Source: Opitutales bacterium ASA1 (GTDB lineage: Bacteria; Verrucomicrobiota; Verrucomicrobiia; Opitutales; Opitutaceae). From it: a stretch of 64,000 nucleotides of DNA. Below are positions 50,882-60,861 of this stretch, in pieces. The stretch lies in assembly GCA_036323555.1 (NCBI GenBank), contig AP028972.1, forward strand, positions 1,236,001 to 1,300,000. The letters are read 5' to 3'. The notes below the pieces were generated by a model that saw only the letters and a program-made list of their open reading frames with translations, was not told the DNA's origin and searched no databases. Both the position numbers and the translations under genes were made by a program. Position 1 is the stretch's first letter; each line of letters starts with the position of its first letter.

Positions 50882-52543
50882 ATGGACGCCCTTACTCTGA
50901 TCCTCATTGCCGTGGGCGTGCTCGCCGTCGGCGCCATCGTCGTGCTCGGAATTCTCGAAGTCAGGCGCAACGCCGCTGCCAAGCGTGGCAGTGCCGTCCC
51001 CCGGCCGGACGCGCCCGCGCCGACTCCGCGAACGGTCGACGAGCAACCGCGGGCCGCCGCCGCCACTGCTCCTGCTGCGGCATCCGTGCCTGCTGCGTCG
51101 ACTCCGGCCGCGAAGGCGCCACGTCAAGCCGCCGCCGTCACTGCCGACCAACGCAGAGCGCTCGCACGCCTCACGATCATGAACGCCTCGTTCGCTCGTG
51201 CGACCGCGTGCGTCGTGGCCGACTGCGAGCCCGCTGACATCGAGGCATTGCTCGAAGCCGGCATGCTCGTGACCGACGAAACCGGCACCCGACTCGACCT
51301 CACGGCGGCGGCACGCGGAGCGGCGGCCGGTTCTCTCGCCCCCGACGAGGCCAGAAACGCGCGCGTGCGCCACGCCGAGCACTTCATCGTGATGGGCGAA
51401 GAAGCGGTCGCGGCTCGCGCTGCCGACAAACAAAAGGCGCCGGGCGGCGTCGATGCGCCCGCCGTCGTCATGTTCCTCGAGGAACGTCCACACTTCGAGG
51501 CTGCCTTCTCCTTCCTCGGCGAGTCCGGCGATCTCGCGGGCGAACTCTTCCGCCTCGTGGACGCCGTTGGTTGGGGCCACGCCATCCAACTCGAACCTCC
51601 TCGAGCGGTCGTGTGGGCGGAGGCCGCGCTGCGCGCCGCACGCGCAATGCGCGATCGTGCACTCGAACGCGACGCGCTCGGCCACCTCGGCGGCGCACAC
51701 ACCGACGCGGGGGCACACGCGGACGCGCTGGCCTGCTACGAGGAAGCCGCCGCGATCAGCCGCGAACTCGAGGACCGCCACAACGAAGGCCGCTTCATCG
51801 GCAACGCCGGTCTAGCTCGGCATCGCATGGGCGAGCCCGCCAAGGCCATCGAGGCCTACGAAACCGTGCTTGAAATCATGCGGGAGCTCGGTGACCGCCC
51901 GCGGCAGGGCATCGCCCTCGCCAGCCTAGGTCAGGCCGTCGCCGACACTGGTGACCATACGCGCGCGATCGGTTACTTCGAACAGTTTCTCGAGATGACG
52001 CTCCAAGACGGCGATCGGCGCGCCAGTGGTGTCGCCGCCGCCCATCTCGGGCTCGCGCACAAGGCGCTCGGCGATCACGCCAAGGCGGCCGAATACTTCG
52101 AGCGTCAGCTCCAAGTCGCGCAGCAGTTCCGCGACCTCCCGGCGGAGTCGCACGCGCTCGGTTGCTTGGGTGACGCCTCCCTCGAGCTGCGCCGAATCGA
52201 TCGCGCCATCCAGTGCTTCACGCGGCAGGTCGACGTCGCTCAGTTGTTGCACGATGCGCACACGGGCGCACGCGCGATCGGGAGGCTCGGAACCTGCCAT
52301 CTTGCGGCCGATCGCGCCTCGAAAGCGTTGGAGTGCTTCGAGGAACAACTGCAAGTCGCGCGCAAGGTCGAAGATCGCGAGGCCGAAGGACAGGCGTTGT
52401 GGAACGCGGCCAAAGTCGTGCACTCGCGCGGTCAGGTCGCCGACGCGATCACCCGCGCCAGCGCCGCCCTCCCGATCCTCGACGAGATCGGCTCCAAGGA
52501 CGCCGCTGCGGTCCGCGCCGACCTCGCCGCGTGGCGGACGTAG
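50882..52543 (+). CDS. Membrane-anchored TPR protein
   Basis: 553 residues. A single N-terminal membrane helix (about 5-25) and a low-complexity Ala/Pro stretch (about 35-80) are followed by a possible helical domain with the charge pattern of a death-like or AAA-linked module (about 90-225). At least six consecutive tetratricopeptide-like repeats of about 40 residues follow (about 240-510; e.g. [24 protein letters not shown]). Such repeats mediate protein contacts; the partner is unknown. The gene is followed after 90 bases by the helicase gene. Confidence 0.82.
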   Translation: MDALTLILIAVGVLAVGAIVVLGILEVRRNAAAKRGSAVPRPDAPAPTPRTVDEQPRAAAATAPAAASVPAASTPAAKAPRQAAAVTADQRRALARLTIMNASFARATACVVADCEPADIEALLEAGMLVTDETGTRLDLTAAARGAAAGSLAPDEARNARVRHAEHFIVMGEEAVAARAADKQKAPGGVDAPAVVMFLEERPHFEAAFSFLGESGDLAGELFRLVDAVGWGHAIQLEPPRAVVWAEAALRAARAMRDRALERDALGHLGGAHTDAGAHADALACYEEAAAISRELEDRHNEGRFIGNAGLARHRMGEPAKAIEAYETVLEIMRELGDRPRQGIALASLGQAVADTGDHTRAIGYFEQFLEMTLQDGDRRASGVAAAHLGLAHKALGDHAKAAEYFERQLQVAQQFRDLPAESHALGCLGDASLELRRIDRAIQCFTRQVDVAQLLHDAHTGARAIGRLGTCHLAADRASKALECFEEQLQVARKVEDREAEGQALWNAAKVVHSRGQVADAITRASAALPILDEIGSKDAAAVRADLAAWRT

Positions 52544-52633
52544 AGCGACCCTCGCCGCGCGTTCGCACACGCTCGAAGCGTATCCGCAGGTCGAATACGC
52601 AGAGGCGTCCGCCGCGGCCTTCGCCCGAACCGC

Positions 52634-55246
52634 ATGTCTTCGCCTCTCACTCCCGCGCCGCTCGCTCCGCTTTCCGGTCCGTACGATCCAGACGCCGTGC
52701 TCGATCGTTTCCTCGGTGCCATGGCGGCCCGCGGGCTGGAACTCTACGCCGAGCAGGAGGAAGCGATCCTCGAGCTCTTCGCGGGACACAACGTGATCCT
52801 CGCCACGCCCACCGGCTCGGGCAAATCGCTCGTCGCGGCCGCATTCCACTTCAAGGCCCTGTGCGCGGGCCAACGCTCCGTCTACACCTGTCCGATCAAA
52901 GCGTTGGTCAACGAGAAGTTCCTCTCCCTCTGTCGCGACTTTGGTCCCGAGAACGTCGGCATGATGACCGGCGACGCGAGCGTGAACCCGCGCGCCCCGG
53001 TCCTCTGTTGCACGGCCGAGATACTCGCCAACATCGCGCTCCATCGCGGCGAGGAGAGCGACATCCGCGCGGTCGTGATGGACGAGTTTCACTACTACTC
53101 CGACCAAGAGCGTGGCTACGCATGGCAGGTGCCGTTGCTCACGATGGCCCGCAGTCGTTTCCTGCTCATGTCGGCTACGCTGCCGGACACGCGCTTCTTC
53201 GAGAAGGAACTCGAACGACTCACCGGCGCGCCGTCCGTCACCGTGCGCAGCGAACGTCGCCCCGTGCCGCTGCATTTCGAATACTCCGAGACGCCGCTCG
53301 TCGAGCGCGTGCAGGCCGTCTTGGAGTCGGGCCGAGCCCCGGTCTACTTGGTGCACTTCACGCAACGCGCCGCGTCCGATGCGGCGCAGGATCTCATGAG
53401 CCTCGCGGTGTGCACGCGCGAAGAGCGCGCCGTGCTCTCCGCCGAACTCTCCCGCGAGCGCTTCAACAGTCCCTATGGTCGCGAGATGAAGCGCTGGCTC
53501 GGGCACGGCATCGGCGTCCACCATGCGGGCCTCCTGCCGAAATATCGAGTGCTCGTGGAGCGGCTCGCGCAACGCGGACTGCTCAAGGTGATTTGCGGAA
53601 CCGACACGCTCGGCGTCGGCATCAACGTGCCCATTCGCACGGTCCTCTTCACGCAGTTGTGGAAGTACGACGGCAAGAAAGCCGCCATTCTCGGCGTGCG
53701 AGACTTCAAGCAGATCGCCGGTCGCGCGGGACGTCGCGGCTTCGACGACGTCGGTTACGTCATCGCACAGGCACCCGAACACGTCGTCGCGAACAAGCGC
53801 GCCGAAGAGAAGGCCGCCGGCGACACGAAGAAGCTGCGCAAGCTCGTGAAGCAGCGCCCGCCCGACGGCTTCGTGAGTTGGGACGAGAAGACGTTCGCAC
53901 GTCTTCAGGCGGCCGCTCCCGAGGCACTGTCTTCGCACTTCGAAGTTACTCACGGGATGCTGCTTCTCGTGCTTTCGCGCGACGGCGATGGGTGCCGCGC
54001 CATGCGCAGACTGATCGCGGATTCGCACGAGAGTGCGCATCGGAAGCGGCAGCTCGTCCGCAAGTCGTGGCAACTCTTCCGCGCCCTCGTCGAGCGCGGT
54101 ATCGTCGGATTTCTCCCGCGCGAGGAGAGAAGCGTCCCGAAACCCGCGGGACCCTCGCACGCGATGGCCGCGGGGGCGCGCAAGTTGCGCGTCGACGTCG
54201 ATCTGCAGGACGACTTTTCCCTTCATCAGACGCTCTCGCTCTACCTCATCGACACGCTTCCGCTGCTCGACTCGCAGTCGTCCGACTTTCCCTTCGACGT
54301 GCTCACGCTGTGCGAGTCCATCGTGGAGGATCCGGATCCGATTCTGCGTCGCCAAGTCGACAAAGCGAAGACCGCCGCGCTCGAGGAAATGAAGGCCGCC
54401 GGAATCGAGTACGAAGAACGGATGGAGAAACTCGAGGCGATCGAGCATCCCAAGCCGCTGCGCGAGTTCGTCTACGAGACCTTCAACCGATTCGCCGCGG
54501 CGCATCCTTGGGTGGGCGAGGAGAACGTCCGCCCCAAGTCGATCGCCCGCGAGATGTACGAGCGGTATCTCTCGTTCGCGGAGTACGTGCGCGAGTACGG
54601 ACTCGAGCGCACCGAGGGCCTCCTTCTGCGCCATCTCTCCGGAGTCTGGAAGGTGCTCGCGCAAACGGTGCCGGACGGATTCAAGACCGAACCGGTCCTG
54701 GAAATGGAGGTCTACTTTCGCGAGCTCGTCCGGGCGATCGACTCGAGTCTACTGGAAGAATGGGAGCGGTTGCGCGATCCCGAGCGCGCGGCGACGCGGG
54801 GAGAGAGCAGCGCCGAAGAGAAACCGGCTCGACCGGCGAGTTTCGACCTCACGCGCGACGTGCCGTCGTTCCGCAGGCTTCTGCGCACCGTCGTGTTCTC
54901 GTTTCTGCAGGACGTCGCCGTGCGGGATTGGTCGGCGGCCGCGGAGAAGGTCGGCGTCGACGACGCGAAGACGGTCGAACGCATGTTCGATCCCTATTTC
55001 GCCGCGCGCGGTCGCTTCCGTTTGGATCCAGCCGGCCGCGCGAGCGGCAACACGCACTGGATCGACGATCGCGAAGTCGGCACGTGGACGATCGCACAGG
55101 TGTTGATCGACTCCGATGCGGCCAACGACTGGGAGGTGGTTTTCGAAGTGCCGCTTGCTCGATGTCGCGAGGAGAGTCGTGCGATCGCCCTCTTGCGCGG
55201 CGTCAGGGCCGTAGGGGATTTCCGGGAGTCCGCGCAGGGCGTGTAG
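52634..55246 (+). CDS. Ski2/HelY-like DEAD-box helicase with C-terminal extension
   Basis: 870 residues. Superfamily 2 helicase with Walker [10 protein letters not shown] (57-65), D-E-F-H at 149-152, S-A-T-L-P-D-T near 176, G-V-G-I-N-V-P near 331, and motif [14 protein letters not shown] near 362-373. The C-terminal 450 or so residues are helical and match the DUF3516-type extension of actinobacterial and other HelY-like proteins. It likely remodels RNA or DNA. A strong terminator follows the stop. Confidence 0.92.
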   Translation: MSSPLTPAPLAPLSGPYDPDAVLDRFLGAMAARGLELYAEQEEAILELFAGHNVILATPTGSGKSLVAAAFHFKALCAGQRSVYTCPIKALVNEKFLSLCRDFGPENVGMMTGDASVNPRAPVLCCTAEILANIALHRGEESDIRAVVMDEFHYYSDQERGYAWQVPLLTMARSRFLLMSATLPDTRFFEKELERLTGAPSVTVRSERRPVPLHFEYSETPLVERVQAVLESGRAPVYLVHFTQRAASDAAQDLMSLAVCTREERAVLSAELSRERFNSPYGREMKRWLGHGIGVHHAGLLPKYRVLVERLAQRGLLKVICGTDTLGVGINVPIRTVLFTQLWKYDGKKAAILGVRDFKQIAGRAGRRGFDDVGYVIAQAPEHVVANKRAEEKAAGDTKKLRKLVKQRPPDGFVSWDEKTFARLQAAAPEALSSHFEVTHGMLLLVLSRDGDGCRAMRRLIADSHESAHRKRQLVRKSWQLFRALVERGIVGFLPREERSVPKPAGPSHAMAAGARKLRVDVDLQDDFSLHQTLSLYLIDTLPLLDSQSSDFPFDVLTLCESIVEDPDPILRRQVDKAKTAALEEMKAAGIEYEERMEKLEAIEHPKPLREFVYETFNRFAAAHPWVGEENVRPKSIAREMYERYLSFAEYVREYGLERTEGLLLRHLSGVWKVLAQTVPDGFKTEPVLEMEVYFRELVRAIDSSLLEEWERLRDPERAATRGESSAEEKPARPASFDLTRDVPSFRRLLRTVVFSFLQDVAVRDWSAAAEKVGVDDAKTVERMFDPYFAARGRFRLDPAGRASGNTHWIDDREVGTWTIAQVLIDSDAANDWEVVFEVPLARCREESRAIALLRGVRAVGDFRESAQGV

Positions 55247-55264
55247 TTGAATTCTGGAGACGAG

Positions 55265-55304
55265 ATCGCCGGTCCCTGCGAAGGAGACCGGCGATTCGGT
55301 TTTT
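55265..55304 (+). terminator. Rho-independent terminator of the helicase gene
   Basis: A 10-bp perfect stem (ATCGCCGGTC / GACCGGCGAT) with an 11-base loop, followed by TCGGTTTTT, 18 bases after the helicase stop. Confidence 0.85.
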
Positions 55305-55408
55305 GTTCCGAGCAACCCGCGCTTGGCGGTCGCTTCGAGGCAACTGCTAGCAGAGCGCGCGCGCGCGCACAAGTCGCAGTGTGATGCGAACGCGACAAAT
55401 CGTGCGCA

Positions 55409-56479
55409 TCATGGATCCGTCTGCGCCGGAGCGGTCGCGCACGCTTCGCGAGGTGGTGCGCTCGATCCGTCGACCCATGTCGCACCGATGAGCGTCGCGC
55501 GTGGGAACTCCTGAATGCCCGTGTCGTTGTTGTGGATCTGGCTCACGACCATGTCCACCGCTGCTTCGCCGGTGACGAAGTTGTGTTGGTTCATCCCCGC
55601 AATGTCCGGACGCGACGCGCGCCACTCGAGTTGGATGACGGCGACGTCCTGCGGCACACGCATGCCGGCGGCCTTCAACCAAGAGAGAACGTTGTTGTAG
55701 AGCGTGAAGACCACGTCGGGACGATGCGTGTCGAGCCAGGCGCGGAATCGTTGAGCACGATCACCGCCGCTCATCTGGCTGAAGAGAGGTATGTGCCGCT
55801 GGGGCGGGAGCATGCGTTGCGCGGTGAAGTACCCTGCGGAGAAGCGACGCTCCACGAGCGCGTCGATCACGTCGTCGATCACGAGTGCGGGGCGCTCGTA
55901 GCCGAGTTCGAGCGCACGTTCAAACGCGGTCAGAGCGAGGTTGTGGTGGTCGACGCAGCAGAACGAGAGCGCAGGGTTGCGGGTGCGCACACCGGTCACG
56001 ACGGTGGGGAAGCGTGCCCACAAGGGTTGAAGCACGTCGGGCAAATGGTTGGTGTCCATCAACCCGACGAGGACGATGCCCTTGATCGCACGTGTATTCA
56101 GAATCCGGATCCACCGCTCGATCGAAAGCTGCGGGTCGTGCAGCCAGAAACGATCGAAGGAGTAGCCGAGTCGGGCCGCACGCGCCTCGCACCCTTCCAC
56201 GTAGGTCGGGATGGTCGGGTGAGTGCGAAAGGCCGTGATGTCCAAGTTGGCGTTGACCAGTGCGAGTTTGGCTTGGAGATGGCGCGTACGGCTTGAACGC
56301 AATTGCGCCATCAACTGCGAGACGACGGCGTTGGGCTGATACCCGAGACGGTCCGCAGCGGCGCGAATGCGCTCGCGCGTGGCGGGTGGAATCTGCGAGC
56401 TGCCGCGGAGCGCGAGCGAAATGGTGTTCTTGGAGTAACCGAGCTCGCGCGCGATGTCGTTGAGCGTGGGTCGTGGCAT
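55409..56479 (-). CDS. LacI-family transcriptional regulator
   Basis: 356 residues. The N-terminal helix-turn-helix and hinge (T-L-N-D-I-A-R-E-L-G-Y-S-K-N-T-I-S-L-A-L near 5-24, then R-L-G-Y-Q-P-N-A) are of LacI type. A periplasmic-binding-like effector domain (about 65-340) follows. The target genes are unknown, because no sugar transport or catabolic genes lie nearby, which is common for stand-alone LacI regulators in Opitutaceae. The ligand-binding part ends normally. Confidence 0.94.
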   Translation of the reverse strand: MPRPTLNDIARELGYSKNTISLALRGSSQIPPATRERIRAAADRLGYQPNAVVSQLMAQLRSSRTRHLQAKLALVNANLDITAFRTHPTIPTYVEGCEARAARLGYSFDRFWLHDPQLSIERWIRILNTRAIKGIVLVGLMDTNHLPDVLQPLWARFPTVVTGVRTRNPALSFCCVDHHNLALTAFERALELGYERPALVIDDVIDALVERRFSAGYFTAQRMLPPQRHIPLFSQMSGGDRAQRFRAWLDTHRPDVVFTLYNNVLSWLKAAGMRVPQDVAVIQLEWRASRPDIAGMNQHNFVTGEAAVDMVVSQIHNNDTGIQEFPRATLIGATWVDGSSAPPREACATAPAQTDP

Positions 56480-56560
56480 CCGGGAGTGGGCTGTGGCGAC
56501 GACGTTCGACGCTTTGCCGATACCGTCAAGTAAAGGCCGCGATCGAGCGGTGCGCGTCCT

Positions 56561-57295
56561 TCAGCGGAAGTCCAATCCGAGTTGTCCAGGTGCGTCGCGG
56601 TCTTGGTTCGCATGGGTGGAAGAGCCCGGGCTCGCAAGGCACTCCGGATCGTCGTTGCGGATGTCGTTGACCCGGACGTCGACGCGACGCGCGGCCATCT
56701 CGATTGCAGGAAACGGACCAAGCATTCGGCGAAGCACCTCGGTATCGTGCACCAACGGATTTACCCAATCGTCGTGCAGCGCCGGGTCCAGGATCGCTGG
56801 CATTCGGTCGTGATGTGGCGCCACCACTTCGTTGGCCGAGGTGGTGAGAATCGCGAAGGACTCGATCGTCGCGTCACCGTCGGGGACATCGAATCGTTCC
56901 CACAAGCCCGCCATCGCGAAAGGCTCGCCGTGACGAACGGTGAAGTGATGGGGTATCCGGGCACGCCCAACTCGTGTCCACTCGTAGAACCCGTCTGCGA
57001 GAACCAAGCATCGTCGATGTCGCCACGCATCGCGAAACGCCGGACGCGAAGCTGCAGTCTCGGCACGTGCGTTGATCAAGAGAGGAAGATCGGAATCGGC
57101 TCTCGTCCATGCGGGAACGAGTCCCCATCGCAGCCATGCGACCGTCTTCTGCCCTGGCCGATCGCCGGGCCGAATGATCAGACCGTCTTGGGTCGGGCCG
57201 AGATTGTAGCGCGGTAGAAAGTCGGGGAGTTCCGGGAGACGAAATTGTTTCTCCAGAGCACGTCGATCGGTCTTGAGCGTGTATCGTCCGCACAT
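56561..57295 (-). CDS. yedK: SRAP-domain abasic-site DNA-protein crosslink protein (YedK/HMCES)
   Basis: 244 residues. The catalytic Cys2 follows the initiator Met (M-C-G-R-Y), consistent with Met removal and formation of a thiazolidine link to abasic sites in single-stranded DNA. N-A-R-A-E-T (about 73-78), G-F-Y-E-W (about 100-104) and H-D-R-M-P-A (about 155-160) supply the other active-site residues. The long open frame upstream of ATG 57,295 is not used, because only this start puts Cys at position 2. Good match to the family's usual length. Confidence 0.95.
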   Translation of the reverse strand: MCGRYTLKTDRRALEKQFRLPELPDFLPRYNLGPTQDGLIIRPGDRPGQKTVAWLRWGLVPAWTRADSDLPLLINARAETAASRPAFRDAWRHRRCLVLADGFYEWTRVGRARIPHHFTVRHGEPFAMAGLWERFDVPDGDATIESFAILTTSANEVVAPHHDRMPAILDPALHDDWVNPLVHDTEVLRRMLGPFPAIEMAARRVDVRVNDIRNDDPECLASPGSSTHANQDRDAPGQLGLDFR

Positions 57296-57358
57296 GTTCG
57301 TCCGGAGAGGAGAGTGCCGGGACTCTTCGTGGGCGTCACGCGAAAGCGATGTCGACTT

Positions 57359-58027
57359 GTGTCGGAGTTCTTCCTCGGGCAATCCGAGCTCGTGTCTCCG
57401 GACGTTGTAATACCCCTCGTCTTCGGTGCCTTCTTCTTGGCGACTGTCATGCTCGGAATCTCGAGCGCGGCTCGCGGTCGAAAGCGCACGCACGTCAACC
57501 TGCTCGAGCTTGCGAATCGGCTCGGGCTGACACCCGAAGGCTTGGAACTTGGCAGCGTTTTTCGCGTGTCGCGCCCCGAACTCCGCGGAAGCTATCGGGG
57601 TAGAAGAATTCGCGTCTTCTCCTACACGACGGGTTCCGGCAAGAACCGCACACAATGGTGCGCCATTGCGACCGAAGTGGCGAATCGTACAGGAATGTCG
57701 CTACGGATTTCGCGCGAGAACTTCTTCACGCGCGCAGGTCGGAGGTTCGGAATCGACGATGTGCAGATCGGTGATGCGAACTTCGACCGCGACTTCTATG
57801 TCAAGAGTGACAGACCGGAGTATCTTCGAGCCGCGATGATCCCCGAGATCCGGCACCGCCTCCAGCAGGTTTGGGTGTCCGGAACAAGCGGCTCGCTTTC
57901 GGTCGAAGGCGCAGAGCTGCGCTACGCGGAGATCGGGAGCTTCTCCGACGCATCGAAGTGTCGGCGGCTCGCGGATTTCGCCGACTCCGTCTGTGATCTC
58001 GGCGACGTCATTGAGGCTGCGCTATGA
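57359..58027 (+). CDS. Membrane-anchored protein of unknown function
   Basis: About 222 residues from GTG 57,359; GTG 57,392 and ATG 57,245 are alternatives. A single N-terminal membrane helix (about 15-33) is followed by R-G-R-K-R-T and a globular alpha/beta domain (L-L-E-L-A-N-R-L-G-L-T-P-E-G-L-E, G-S-Y-R-G-R-R-I-R-V-F-S-Y-T-T-G-S-G-K). Similar layouts occur in DUF-type bacterial proteins of unknown role. It is divergent from SRAP, and its 5' end may overlap that gene's leader. Base composition here is slightly less GC-rich than in the neighbouring operons. Confidence 0.6.
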   Translation: MSEFFLGQSELVSPDVVIPLVFGAFFLATVMLGISSAARGRKRTHVNLLELANRLGLTPEGLELGSVFRVSRPELRGSYRGRRIRVFSYTTGSGKNRTQWCAIATEVANRTGMSLRISRENFFTRAGRRFGIDDVQIGDANFDRDFYVKSDRPEYLRAAMIPEIRHRLQQVWVSGTSGSLSVEGAELRYAEIGSFSDASKCRRLADFADSVCDLGDVIEAAL

Positions 58028-58418
58028 GCGTGTACGAGCCGCGGGAACAGCCCGTCGCTTGCTCGAGCAACGCGCTCCAGTCTTGGCTACGCGGCGGAAG
58101 CCTCCGCCACGCAACTCGTCGACAGCCGGCTTCGGTTGAGTCTCGCGTGCGTCGTCATCTGACGTGCTACTGAAGCAGTTCCAAAGCGCTAGGCGCCCAA
58201 AGTGCCCCGCCTCCCTGTTCCGTTCAGCTCGACGGTCTTGACTGACACGACGATCGAAGTTCAAGGCGGACACTTTCGGTGTTTGTTGGCCTCGCACGGG
58301 GCGGCCGGGTTCGGACGAGATGGACGTTCCACGCGCGGACCGTGAGTGTAGGCAGCAGCGTCTCGTCGCCGCATGCGCAACGAACGAAGACACCGGTGCG
58401 GACCTACCGTAGACGACT
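58028..58418. other. 391-base stretch without a recognisable gene
   Basis: Several short frames cross this stretch on both strands, but none has a credible domain, start site or codon pattern. It marks the beginning of the degraded mobile-element zone. I see no RNA gene, repeat array or clear terminator in it. Confidence 0.5.
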
Positions 58419-58637
58419 CTACGGCAAACACGGCTCTTGGGGCAACATCCACATGACCGGTTCGCGCCCGAAGTAGCCGCCGCGAAAGCCCCGGAAAGTG
58501 ACCGAGCGCTGGCCTTTGCGGGCACCCCATGCACCGCCCATCTCCGAGTATCGAGCCTGCTGCACGGGGGTTTGCACCGACTCCAAAAACGGGTGGCAGT
58601 CGTGTAGAAGCGCAAGCAAGAGGTCGCGCGTCTTCAT
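58419..58637 (-). CDS. Possible gene remnant, 72 residues
   Basis: Open frame starting at ATG 58,637. The sequence is unlike the usual shadow frames (L-L-L-A-L-L-H-D-C-H-P-F-L-E-S-V, then G-G-Y-F-G-R-E-P-V-M). A 12-residue stretch and its DNA match part of the small protein encoded at 5,142-5,396 (see findings). No domain is recognised. It could be the 3' or 5' remnant of a gene broken by the adjacent insertion sequences. Confidence 0.3.
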   Translation of the reverse strand: MKTRDLLLALLHDCHPFLESVQTPVQQARYSEMGGAWGARKGQRSVTFRGFRGGYFGREPVMWMLPQEPCLP

Positions 58638-58800
58638 GAGCCCAGTCGTGCCTCCGTTCGGATGGTCCAGCCTCTCTCCATCGCCGTCGAACAGTCGATT
58701 GTTTCCGCATGTATCCACGACAGCGTCCGGATCGGATACATCCTCGGCGGGTTGCCGACGAACCCCTGAGTCGCTTGGATGTATCTAGTAATTGGATACA

Positions 58801-59057
58801 ATGAGACGGTGTCGCGAGTGGCAGGAAGCCCCCATAGCCGTCGACCACCCGATACGGACGGTAAGGCGTCTGCTCGAGGAGGTGCTCCAAGCCATGAACG
58901 GTCACTTCGAAGAGATCCTCGCCGGGAACGGCCGACCTTCGATGCCGCCGGAGACGCTGCTGAATGGGAATCCTTGGGGGCGCTCTTCACGATCCGCTCG
59001 GACCGTCAGTTGCAGGCGCGGATGCGTACCGACCTCTGTTGCGCTGGTGTCACGTCC
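58801..59057 (+). pseudogene. IS5/IS1182-like transposase, N-terminal fragment (frameshifted)
   Basis: Translation gives D-H-P-I-R-T-V-R-R-L-L-E-E-V-L, then G-R-P-S-M-P-P-E-T-L-L in one frame and A-L-F-T-I-R-S-D-R-Q-L-Q in another. Together these match the DUF772 N-terminal domain of IS5/IS1182-like transposases (D-H-P-L-R-x-I-R...G-R-P-S-I-P-P-E...L-Y-S-I-R-S-E-R-x-L). At least two frame changes are present. The coding sequence stops where the IS3-family element begins, and the continuation resumes after 63,030. Confidence 0.75.
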
Positions 59058-59236
59058 TGATGAAAAGTTGACACATTTGGTTGATGTTTTGGTTGGGTGA
59101 GGGAGTGAAGTTTGAGGAGGGGGTGTAGGGGAGCGCAGCTCCCCACCCATTTCTTCCGGAACTCCTATTTGGAAATATAGGGGGGGGGTGAAGGGGGGGA
59201 GCTTGCTTCCCCCCTTTCCTTGATTGTCAGTGAGGT

Positions 59237-59927
59237 TCACGCGGCGGCTTGGTGGATTTGAGCGGGCGTGTGCATCTGCAGGGAGAGGTGGGGACGATCG
59301 TGGTTGTAGAGTTCGATGGCCTGTGCGACGGCCCTGCGGGCTTGTGCCTTTGAGCGGAAGCGCAGGTCGAGGTTGTATTCGCCCTTGAGGATGCCGTTGA
59401 CGCGTTCCGCGTAGCAGTTCTCGTAGCAGTGGTTTTGCTCGGTCATGCTGATGGACAATCCGGCGGCCTGGGCCGTGCCGACGTACTCGTGGCTGCAGAA
59501 CTGGCAGCCGCGGTCGGAATGGTGAGTGGGATAGAAGCCGGGCGGGAGTTGATCGATGGCCATCATCAACGCCTCGATGCTCTCGGCCGCCACGAGCGTC
59601 TCGGCACAGTTGAACCCCACGATCATGCGCGAATACAAATCGGTGAGGAGGGTCAAGTAGAGGGGCCCCTGGTCGGTGTCGATGTAGGTGATGTCGGCCA
59701 CCCACGCTTGGTGCACGCCGCTGGGCGCCAGCTCGTAGAGCTGGTTGCGGAACACGGGCAGGGCGGAGTCGTAATAGGTGGTGCGCACGCTCTTCTTTTT
59801 GGGGGCCACGAGCATCTGGCGGCTGCGCAGCAAATCGAAGAGCCGATCCCGGCCCAGTCCGATCCCCGCGTCGAGCAGCGCGGGTCTCAACTTCTCGAGC
59901 AACTTGAGCCCTCCGATGCGTGGATGC
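59237..59927 (-). pseudogene. IS3-family OrfB transposase, C-terminal part
   Basis: About 230 residues of the DDE integrase core. The frame enters from the IS21 junction with H-P-R-I-G-G-L-K-L-L, then V-A-D-I-T-Y-I-D (first Asp), H-H-S-D-R-G-C-Q-F (second Asp) and N-C-Y-A-E-R-V-N-G-I-L-K (Glu). The N-terminal 65 or so residues are on the far side of the IS21 insertion (62,455-62,654). Joining the two parts across one TGGATGC copy restores one continuous frame, so the gene was intact before the insertion. Confidence 0.9.
59921..59927. repeat. Left target-site duplication of IS21 element
   Basis: TGGATGC directly abuts the element and is repeated at 62,455-62,461. Seven bases fits the IS21 range of 4-8 bp. 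Confidence 0.9.
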
Positions 59928-59933
59928 TGGTCA

Positions 59934-59980
59934 ACGACGATTATTTCTCCCCACCGGCGTTAACTGTATTTCCCCAGTGG
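59934..59980 (+). repeat. IS21 left-end tandem transposase-binding repeats
   Basis: Two adjacent units of about 24 bases (59,934-59,957 and 59,957-59,980) share a TTTCTCCCC/ATTTCCCC core and a final GG. They mirror the right-end repeats. Confidence 0.65.
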
Positions 59981-60099
59981 TGACCGAGAGCGGCGCGTAG
60001 CGCCGCGGGGGATGGAGGTGTGGAGGAAGGGGGCGAGGCGAGCCTCCCTGTCTTGGCTCGCCGTCTTGCGCCCCCTTCCTCCACCTCGGCGCCCGAGTT

Positions 60100-60861
60100 T
60101 CAGGTTGCTTGCGTTCTGGCGGCCTTGCTCTTGGCCGCGGCGGCTCGGTGGCTGTCGCCGGTGAACTCGAGGATGAGGGCGTGATGCACGAGTCGGTCGA
60201 TGGCGGCCATGGTCGTCATCGGGTCCTTGAAGATCTGGTCCCATTGGCTGAAGACCAGGTTGGAGGTGATGACGACGCTCTTCTTCTCGTAGCGTTCGGC
60301 CAGGAAGGTGAAGAGCACCTCCATCTCCTCGCGTGACTGCTGCACGTAGCCGAGGTCGTCGAGGATGATGGCGTCGAAGCGCTCCAGCTTGGCCAGCAGG
60401 GAAGGCAACTTGAGATCGCGTTTGGCGGCGAGCAGTTGGGTGACCAGTTTGAACGTCGGCGTGAAGAGGATGCGCTGCTGATGCCGGTGGATCAGCTCGT
60501 GGGCCAGGGCGCAGACGAAGACCGTCTTTCCGCGGCCGGGCAGGCCGAAGCAAAGCAAGTTGTCGCCACGGCGGATAAACTCGCCGGTGAGCAGCGAGGG
60601 CAGCGCACGGCGCACCTTTTCGGGAAGACGGGCCTGATCGAGCGATTCGAGTGTCTTGCCGGGCGGCAGATGCGAGTCCTTGAACAGGCGCTCGACACGC
60701 CGGCGCATGCGTTCGTCGGCCTCGTTCTCCAGGAGGTAACGCACCAGACGCGTGTAGCCCCAGTTCTCCGCCTCGGCTCGCGCCAGAGAGTCCTCGACGA
60801 TTCTGGCCAGCGTGGTCAGCGCCAGGCTGCGGGCCAGGATGGGCAGACTGTCGCTTTTCAT
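60100..60861 (-). CDS. istB: IS21-family ATPase IstB
   Basis: 253-residue AAA+ helper of IS21 transposition that forms filaments on target DNA and regulates IstA. Walker A G-L-P-G-R-G-K-T is at 106-113, Walker B I-I-L-D-D-L-G near 165, and the sensor-like I-T-S-N-L near 198. The N-terminal helical part (1-95) and Ala/Lys-rich C-terminal tail are of the usual kind. The start overlaps the istA stop by 4 bases, so the two are coupled. No disruption seen. Confidence 0.96.
   Translation of the reverse strand: MKSDSLPILARSLALTTLARIVEDSLARAEAENWGYTRLVRYLLENEADERMRRRVERLFKDSHLPPGKTLESLDQARLPEKVRRALPSLLTGEFIRRGDNLLCFGLPGRGKTVFVCALAHELIHRHQQRILFTPTFKLVTQLLAAKRDLKLPSLLAKLERFDAIILDDLGYVQQSREEMEVLFTFLAERYEKKSVVITSNLVFSQWDQIFKDPMTTMAAIDRLVHHALILEFTGDSHRAAAAKSKAARTQAT

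Noticed and set aside
58022-58905. Overlapping minus-strand frames of 197 and 214 codons
   Set aside because: They occupy different frames over the same bases, contain no motif and lie in decayed DNA; only the 72-residue frame was kept, at low confidence.
59128-59217. G/C palindromes as a toxin-antitoxin or origin signal
   Set aside because: They lie inside the IS3 element between orfB and its left end and are most simply element-borne hairpins.
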